Shown: in pieces, positions 55,291 through 64,000 of the stretch
Numbering within the stretch: the stretch's first letter is position 1
Layout of the letters: every line of letters starts with the position of its first letter
Assembly (NCBI GenBank): GCA_036768485.1
Contig: JAVLUZ010000154.1
Location: 35,433,051 to 35,497,050 of the forward strand
Reading direction: 5' to 3'
DNA length: 64,000 nt
DNA from: Mermis nigrescens
Lineage: Eukaryota; Nematoda; Enoplea; Mermithida; Mermithidae
Translations under genes and position numbers: made by a program
The notes under the pieces: generated by a model
The model's database searches: none
Seen by the model: the letters and a program-made list of their open reading frames with translations, nothing else
Told to the model about the DNA's origin: nothing

Positions 55291-56237
55291 TTTGCTTCAA
55301 CAAACAAAAAATTTTTAAAACCTCAAAAATATGGTTCGACCAAAAAAATTTTCCAAGTTATCCCAAAACATCAAAAATATGGGTTTGATCAAAAAATTAC
55401 GAGAACATCCCAGAACATCAAGAATATGATTTTGGTTAAAGAATTTACAAAACCATTCTGTAACGTCAAAAAAATGGATTTGATCAAAAAAAATGGACGA
55501 CAAAAGACACATCAATTCCACACAGCTATCAGGCCTAAGTTCAGCCCGAGCAACGTCCGGGCAGCTCAGCTAGTTTGTTTATAATAGGAACTATATACTC
55601 TTAACACAAGACTAGGAAAAACACCAAATTATCGATCAAATTACGGACAGCCAAATTATGATTAAAAACTGGAAATACGTACAAAGGCTCGAAATTTAGG
55701 GAGAAATGGTTTGTCAAAAATGGAAAAAAATGCTAAAAATCGTCCAAAACGCAAGTTCTCGCTAAACACACGAAAGGGGTAAAAAAACCTCAGACATTTT
55801 AAGAGGATTGCGGAATTTCCTTCCCCTTAAACGTGTGAGTATAATTAAATAAGGAAATAACGTTTTAATTGTAACTTAATTAATTAAGTATTTCATTTTT
55901 TATTTTATTTATTTTAATAATTAATTTAACAATAATTTGATTTAGTTATCACACTTTTAATTTAAAAAATTGTTTTTTAAGGGTTTCAAATAGAAACAAA
56001 AGACCACTAGTAGGATGCGCATTGCAATTTCAAATATATACATAATAATAAAGTGATTATATTTTTTTGCTTACTTATACGGGTATTAGGAAGAAAAAGT
56101 GTCCGAAATGCTTAATTGAATCGATTTCTTATTTTTTAACAGCAAATACCGTTCAGAGTAACTGAATACAATAAAATTTAATTTAATCGACCCTTACTCG
56201 TAAATCGCACTTGAATATATAAGATCAAAAGTGGTGT
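55290..56237. other. AT-rich spacer between minisatellite and satellite
   Basis: Has short degenerate repeats (GG(T/A)TTTGATCAAAAAA-like, 55320-55490) and otherwise AT-rich unique DNA. No exon of GART is recognised here. Confidence 0.5.
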
Positions 56238-59200
56238 CGAATTCGAGATATTTGTTGATCTTTTTGCTGCTTCGAGGAAACAACAACATCAGTACCAAAT
56301 ATATATTTTAAAATACATTTATTTAAAAAATAAACCGTAGTTTTTGTTCCTAAGAGGTTTGAAAGCAACTGGGAAAAAAAGTAATTTTTTGCCAACATCA
56401 GTAAAAAGTTAGTTTGCTGAGATATTTCAAGATGACTTAAGAATTCGAGATATTTGTTGATCTTTTTGCTGCTTCGAGGAAACAACAACATCAGTACCAA
56501 ATATATATTTTAAAATACATTTATTTAAAAAATAAACCGTAGTTTTTGTTCCTAAGAGGTTTGAAAGCAACTGGGAAAAAAAGTAATTTTTTGCCAACAT
56601 CAGTAAAAAGTTAGTTTGCTGAGATATTTCAAGATGACTTAAGAATTCGAGATATTTGTTGATCTTTTTGCTGCTTCGAGGAAACAACAACATCAGTACC
56701 AAATATATATTTTAAAATACATTTATTTAAAAAATAAACCGTAGTTTTTGTTCCTAAGAGGTTTGAAAGCAACTGGGAAAAAAAGTAATTTTTTGCCAAC
56801 ATCAGTAAAAAGTTAGTTTGCTGAGATATTTCAAGATGACTTAAGAATTCGAGATATTTGTTGATCTTTTTGCTGCTTCGAGGAAACAACAACATCAGTA
56901 CCAAATATATATTTTAAAATACATTTATTTAAAAAATAAACCGTAGTTTTTGTTCCTAAGAGGTTTGAAAGCAACTGGGAAAAAAAGTAATTTTTTGCCA
57001 ACATCAGTAAAAAGTTAGTTTGCTGAGATATTTCAAGATGACTTAAGAATTCGAGATATTTGTTGATCTTTTTGCTGCTTCGAGGAAACAACAACATCAG
57101 TACCAAATATATATTTTAAAATACATTTATTTAAAAAATAAACCGTAGTTTTTGTTCCTAAGAGGTTTGAAAGCAACTGGGAAAAAAGTAATTTTTTGCC
57201 AACATCAGTAAAAAGTTAGTTTGCTGAGATATTTCAAGATGACTTAAGAATTCGAGATATTTGTTGATCTTTTTGCTGCTTCGAGGAAACAACAACATCA
57301 GTACCAAATATATATTTTAAAATACATTTATTTAAAAAATAAACCGTAGTTTTTGTTCCTAAGAGGTTTGAAAGCAACTGGGAAAAAAGTAATTTTTTGC
57401 CAACATCAGTAAAAAGTTAGTTTGCTGAGATATTTCAAGATGACTTAAGAATTCGAGATATTTGTTGATCTTTTTGCTGCTTCGAGGAAACAACAACATC
57501 AGTACCAAATATATATTTTAAAATACATTTATTTAAAAAATAAACCGTAGTTTTTGTTCCTAAGAGGTTTGAAAGCAACTGGGAAAAAAGTAATTTTTTG
57601 CCAACATCAGTAAAAAGTTAGTTTGCTGAGATATTTCAAGATGACTTAAGAATTCGAGATATTTGTTGATCTTTTTGCTGCTTCGAGGAAACAACAACAT
57701 CAGTACCAAATATATATTTTAAAATACATTTATTTAAAAAATAAACCGTAGTTTTTGTTCCTAAGAGGTTTGAAAGCAACTGGGAAAAAAGTAATTTTTT
57801 GCCAACATCAGTAAAAAGTTAGTTTGCTGAGATATTTCAAGATGACTTAAGAATTCGAGATATTTGTTGATCTTTTTGCTGCTTCGAGGAAACAACAACA
57901 TCAGTACCAAATATATATTTTAAAATACATTTATTTAAAAAATAAACCGTAGTTTTTGTTCCTAAGAGGTTTGAAAGCAACTGGGAAAAAAAAGTAATTT
58001 TTTGCCAACATCAGTAAAAAGTTAGTTTGCTGAGATATTTCAAGATGACTTAAGAATTCGAGATATTTGTTGATCTTTTTGCTGCTTCGAGGAAACAACA
58101 ACATCAGTACCAAATATATATTTTAAAATACATTTATTTAAAAAATAAACCGTAGTTTTGTTCCTAAGAGGTTTGAAAGCAACTGGGAAAAAAAGTAATT
58201 TTTTGCCAACATCAGTAAAAAGTTAGTTTGCTGAGATATTTCAAGATGACTTAAGAATTCGAGATATTTGTTGATCTTTTTGCTGCTTCGAGGAAACAAC
58301 AACATCAGTACCAAATATATATTTTAAAATACATTTATTTAAAAAATAAACCGTAGTTTTGTTCCTAAGAGGTTTGAAAGCAACTGGGAAAAAAAAGTAA
58401 TTTTTTGCCAACATCAGTAAAAAGTTAGTTTGCTGAGATATTTCAAGATGACTTAAGAATTCGAGATATTTGTTGATCTTTTTGCTGCTTCGAGGAAACA
58501 ACAACATCAGTACCAAATATATATTTTAAAATACATTTATTTAAAAAATAAACCGTAGTTTTGTTCCTAAGAGGTTTGAAAGCAACTGGGAAAAAAAAGT
58601 AATTTTTTGCCAACATCAGTAAAAAGTTAGTTTGCTGAGATATTTCAAGATGACTTAAGAATTCGAGATATTTGTTGATCTTTTTGCTGCTTCGAGGAAA
58701 CAACAACATCAGTACCAAATATATATTTTAAAATACATTTATTTAAAAAATAAACCGTAGTTTTTGTTCCTAAGAGGTTTGAAAGCAACTGGGAAAAAAA
58801 AGTAATTTTTTGCCAACATCAGTAAAAAGTTAGTTTGCTGAGATATTTCAAGATGACTTAAGAATTCGAGATATTTGTTGATCTTTTTGCTGCTTCGAGG
58901 AAACAACAACATCAGTACCAAATATATATTTTAAAATACATTTATTTAAAAAATAAACCGTAGTTTTTGTTCCTAAGAGGTTTGAAAGCAACTGGGAAAA
59001 AAAAGTAATTTTTTGCCAACATCAGTAAAAAGTTAGTTTGCTGAGATATTTCAAGATGACTTAAGAATTCGAGATATTTGTTGATCTTTTTGCTGCTTCG
59101 AGGAAACAACAACATCAGTACCAAATATATATATTTAAAATACATTTATTTAAAAAATAAACCGTAGTTTTTGTTCCTAAGAGGTTTGAAAGCAACTGGG

Positions 59201-62200
59201 AAAAAAAGTAATTTTTTGCCAACATCAGTAAAAAGTTAGTTTGCTGAGATATTTCAAGATGACTTAAGAATTCGAGATATTTGTTGATCTTTTTGCTGCT
59301 TCGAGGAAACAACAACATCAGTACCAAATATATATTTTAAAATACATTTATTTAAAAAATAAACCGTAGTTTTTGTTCCTAAGAGGTTTGAAAGCAACTG
59401 GGAAAAAAAGTAATTTTTTGCCAACATCAGTAAAAAGTTAGTTTGCTGAGATATTTCAAGATGACTTAAGAATTCGAGATATTTGTTGATCTTTTTGCTG
59501 CTTCGAGGAAACAACAACATCAGTACCAAATATATATTTTAAAATACATTTATTTAAAAAATAAACCGTAGTTTTTGTTCCTAAGAGGTTTGAAAGCAAC
59601 TGGGAAAAAAAGTAATTTTTTGCCAACATCAGTAAAAAGTTAGTTTGCTGAGATATTTCAAGATGACTTAAGAATTCGAGATATTTGTTGATCTTTTTGC
59701 TGCTTCGAGGAAACAACAACATCAGTACCAAATATATATTTTAAAATACATTTATTTAAAAAATAAACCGTAGTTTTTGTTCCTAAGAGGTTTGAAAGCA
59801 ACTGGGAAAAAAAGTAATTTTTTGCCAACATCAGTAAAAAGTTAGTTTGCTGAGATATTTCAAGATGACTTAAGAATTCGAGATATTTGTTGATCTTTTT
59901 GCTGCTTCGAGGAAACAACAACATCAGTACCAAATATATATTTTAAAATACATTTATTTAAAAAATAAACCGTAGTTTTTGTTCCTAAGAGGTTTGAAAG
60001 CAACTGGGAAAAAAAGTAATTTTTTGCCAACATCAGTAAAAAGTTAGTTTGCTGAGATATTTCAAGATGACTTAAGAATTCGAGATATTTGTTGATCTTT
60101 TTGCTGCTTCGAGGAAACAACAACATCAGTACCAAATATATATTTTAAAATACATTTATTTAAAAAATAAACCGTAGTTTTTGTTCCTAAGAGGTTTGAA
60201 AGCAACTGGGAAAAAAAGTAATTTTTTGCCAACATCAGTAAAAAGTTAGTTTGCTGAGATATTTCAAGATGACTTAAGAATTCGAGATATTTGTTGATCT
60301 TTTTGCTGCTTCGAGGAAACAACAACATCAGTACCAAATATATATTTTTAAAATACATTTATTTAAAAAATAAACCGTAGTTTTTGTTCCTAAGAGGTTT
60401 GAAAGCAACTGGGAAAAAAAGTAATTTTTTGCCAACATCAGTAAAAAGTTAGTTTGCTGAGATATTTCAAGATGACTTAAGAATTCGAGATATTTGTTGA
60501 TCTTTTTGCTGCTTCGAGGAAACAACAACATCAGTACCAAATATATATTTTAAAATACATTTATTTAAAAAATAAACCGTAGTTTTTGTTCCTAAGAGGT
60601 TTGAAAGCAACTGGGAAAAAAAGTAATTTTTTGCCAACATCAGTAAAAAGTTAGTTTGCTGAGATATTTCAAGATGACTTAAGAATTCGAGATATTTGTT
60701 GATCTTTTTGCTGCTTCGAGGAAACAACAACATCAGTACCAAATATATATTTTAAAATACATTTATTTAAAAAATAAACCGTAGTTTTTGTTCCTAAGAG
60801 GTTTGAAAGCAACTGGGAAAAAAAGTAATTTTTTGCCAACATCAGTAAAAAGTTAGTTTGCTGAGATATTTCAAGATGACTTAAGAATTCGAGATATTTG
60901 TTGATCTTTTTGCTGCTTCGAGGAAACAACAACATCAGTACCAAATATATATTTTAAAATACATTTATTTAAAAAATAAACCGTAGTTTTTGTTCCTAAG
61001 AGGTTTGAAAGCAACTGGGAAAAAAAGTAATTTTTTGCCAACATCAGTAAAAAGTTAGTTTGCTGAGATATTTCAAGATGACTTAAGAATTCGAGATATT
61101 TGTTGATCTTTTTGCTGCTTCGAGGAAACAACAACATCAGTACCAAATATATATTTTAAAATACATTTATTTAAAAAATAAACCGTAGTTTTTGTTCCTA
61201 AGAGGTTTGAAAGCAACTGGGAAAAAAAGTAATTTTTTGCCAACATCAGTAAAAAGTTAGTTTGCTGAGATATTTCAAGATGACTTAAGAATTCGAGATA
61301 TTTGTTGATCTTTTTGCTGCTTCGAGGAAACAACAACATCAGTACCAAATATATATTTTAAAATACATTTATTTAAAAAATAAACCGTAGTTTTTGTTCC
61401 TAAGAGGTTTGAAAGCAACTGGGAAAAAAAGTAATTTTTTGCCAACATCAGTAAAAAGTTAGTTTGCTGAGATATTTCAAGATGACTTAAGAATTCGAGA
61501 TATTTGTTGATCTTTTTGCTGCTTCGAGGAAACAACAACATCAGTACCAAATATATATTTTAAAATACATTTATTTAAAAAATAAACCGTAGTTTTTGTT
61601 CCTAAGAGGTTTGAAAGCAACTGGGAAAAAAAGTAATTTTTTGCCAACATCAGTAAAAAGTTAGTTTGCTGAGATATTTCAAGATGACTTAAGAATTCGA
61701 GATATTTGTTGATCTTTTTGCTGCTTCGAGGAAACAACAACATCAGTACCAAATATATATTTTAAAATACATTTATTTAAAAAATAAACCGTAGTTTTTG
61801 TTCCTAAGAGGTTTGAAAGCAACTGGGAAAAAAAGTAATTTTTTGCCAACATCAGTAAAAAGTTAGTTTGCTGAGATATTTCAAGATGACTTAAGAATTC
61901 GAGATATTTGTTGATCTTTTTGCTGCTTCGAGGAAACAACAACATCAGTACCAAATATATATTTTAAAATACATTTATTTAAAAAATAAACCGTAGTTTT
62001 TGTTCCTAAGAGGTTTGAAAGCAACTGGGAAAAAAAAGTAATTTTTTGCCAACATCAGTAAAAAGTTAGTTTGCTGAGATATTTCAAGATGACTTAAGAA
62101 TTCGAGATATTTGTTGATCTTTTTGCTGCTTCGAGGAAACAACAACATCAGTACCAAATATATATTTTAAAATACATTTATTTAAAAAATAAACCGTAGT

Positions 62201-64000
62201 TTTTGTTCCTAAGAGGTTTGAAAGCAACTGGGAAAAAAAAGTAATTTTTTGCCAACATCAGTAAAAAGTTAGTTTGCTGAGATATTTCAAGATGACTTAA
62301 GAATTCGAGATATTTGTTGATCTTTTTGCTGCTTCGAGGAAACAACAACATCAGTACCAAATATATATTTTAAAATACATTTATTTAAAAAATAAACCGT
62401 AGTTTTTGTTCCTAAGAGGTTTGAAAGCAACTGGGAAAAAAAAGTAATTTTTTGCCAACATCAGTAAAAAGTTAGTTTGCTGAGATATTTCAAGATGACT
62501 TAAGAATTCGAGATATTTGTTGATCTTTTTGCTGCTTCGAGGAAACAACAACATCAGTACCAAATATATATTTTAAAATACATTTATTTAAAAAATAAAC
62601 CGTAGTTTTTGTTCCTAAGAGGTTTGAAAGCAACTGGGAAAAAAAAGTAATTTTTTGCCAACATCAGTAAAAAGTTAGTTTGCTGAGATATTTCAAGATG
62701 ACTTAAGAATTCGAGATATTTGTTGATCTTTTTGCTGCTTCGAGGAAACAACAACATCAGTACCAAATATATATTTTAAAATACATTTATTTAAAAAATA
62801 AACCGTAGTTTTTGTTCCTAAGAGGTTTGAAAGCAACTGGGAAAAAAAAGTAATTTTTTGCCAACATCAGTAAAAAGTTAGTTTGCTGAGATATTTCAAG
62901 ATGACTTAAGAATTCGAGATATTTGTTGATCTTTTTGCTGCTTCGAGGAAACAACAACATCAGTACCAAATATATATTTTAAAATACATTTATTTAAAAA
63001 ATAAACCGTAGTTTTTGTTCCTAAGAGGTTTGAAAGCAACTGGGAAAAAAAGTAATTTTTTGCCAACATCAGTAAAAAGTTAGTTTGCTGAGATATTTCA
63101 AGATGACTTAAGAATTCGAGATATTTGTTGATCTTTTTGCTGCTTCGAGGAAACAACAACATCAGTACCAAATATATATTTTAAAATACATTTATTTAAA
63201 AAATAAACCGTAGTTTTTGTTCCTAAGAGGTTTGAAAGCAACTGGGAAAAAAAGTAATTTTTTGCCAACATCAGTAAAAAGTTAGTTTGCTGAGATATTT
63301 CAAGATGACTTAAGAATTCGAGATATTTGTTGATCTTTTTGCTGCTTCGAGGAAACAACAACATCAGTACCAAATATATATTTTAAAATACATTTATTTA
63401 AAAAATAAACCGTAGTTTTTGTTCCTAAGAGGTTTGAAAGCAACTGGGAAAAAAAGTAATTTTTTGCCAACATCAGTAAAAAGTTAGTTTGCTGAGATAT
63501 TTCAAGATGACTTAAGAATTCGAGATATTTGTTGATCTTTTTGCTGCTTCGAGGAAACAACAACATCAGTACCAAATATATATTTTAAAATACATTTATT
63601 TAAAAAATAAACCGTAGTTTTTGTTCCTAAGAGGTTTGAAAGCAACTGGGAAAAAAAGTAATTTTTTGCCAACATCAGTAAAAAGTTAGTTTGCTGAGAT
63701 ATTTCAAGATGACTTAAGAATTCGAGATATTTGTTGATCTTTTTGCTGCTTCGAGGAAACAACAACATCAGTACCAAATATATATTTTAAAATACATTTA
63801 TTTAAAAAATAAACCGTAGTTTTTGTTCCTAAGAGGTTTGAAAGCAACTGGGAAAAAAAGTAATTTTTTGCCAACATCAGTAAAAAGTTAGTTTGCTGAG
63901 ATATTTCAAGATGACTTAAGAATTCGAGATATTTGTTGATCTTTTTGCTGCTTCGAGGAAACAACAACATCAGTACCAAATATATATTTTAAAATACATT
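56238..64000. repeat. 202-bp satellite array, reaching the window end
   Basis: About 38 head-to-tail copies of a 201-203 bp unit starting GAATTCGAGATATTTGTTGA. Copies are nearly identical: differences are almost only in a poly-A run (6, 7 or 8 As before GTAATT), a poly-T run (GTAGTTTTGTT or GTAGTTTTTGTT) and a few TATATA variants (59130, 60343). The array opens abruptly at about 56238 after GTGGTGTC and has no end inside the window. Frames inside it are by-products of the repeat. Confidence 0.97.

Noticed and set aside
56225..63979. Dozens of identical 60-91 residue frames on the minus strand
   Set aside because: They repeat with the 202-bp unit, run longer than one unit only because it lacks stops, and change ending with the poly-A length. 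They are satellite by-products, not a gene family.
56238..64000. Regular direct repeats resembling a CRISPR array
   Set aside because: Units are contiguous with no variable spacers, ~202 bp each, in animal DNA with introns.

Overview
This is animal nuclear DNA: AT-rich, intron-rich and very dense in repeats. Three conserved metazoan genes are only seen as short exons with ordinary GT/AG boundaries, islands in a background of MITEs, tandem repeats and simple repeats. There is no bacterial or viral gene organisation. The species cannot be fixed from sequence alone. The frequent word TACTGTAG/CTACAGTA and the intron style make a nematode-like ecdysozoan a weak guess.

Layout. (1) About 6.4-20.6 kb, + strand: the 3' part of an ARID1/BAF250/Osa-type gene (SWI/SNF chromatin remodelling). 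The C-terminal BAF250_C domain is recognisable across five exons, and up to three less certain exons lie upstream. One exon is stuffed with palindromic GATGACGTCATC words. (2) About 28.4-39.1 kb, - strand: a gene for a secreted/type I membrane protein with two SUEL (rhamnose-lectin-like) domains, most like EVA-1/EVA1C; it converges tail-to-tail on ARID1. (3) About 44.65-53.9 kb, - strand: the 3' part of GART (AIRS C-terminus plus GAR formyltransferase). Its last intron holds a complete 1.33-kb Tc1/mariner element of DD37E spacing (one frameshift) and several decayed copies of the GART intron/exon junction itself. (4) 54.8-55.3 kb: a ~50-bp minisatellite. (5) 56.24 kb to the window end: a very homogeneous ~202-bp satellite, about 38 copies.

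Background. More than 20 copies of one 230-280 bp MITE family (imperfect termini CCAYACRTGGGC, 6-bp target duplications often T-N4-A) lie on both strands, several nested in one another at the same internal TATGCA. A second family (8-bp duplication, hAT-like), a third with CTTTGTAC palindromes and several unplaced families share the hairpin word GGCGCGAAGCGCC. The three host genes do not form a pathway together (chromatin remodelling, cell-surface lectin/guidance receptor, purine synthesis). The most unusual material is in the repeats and in how they interact with each other and with introns.
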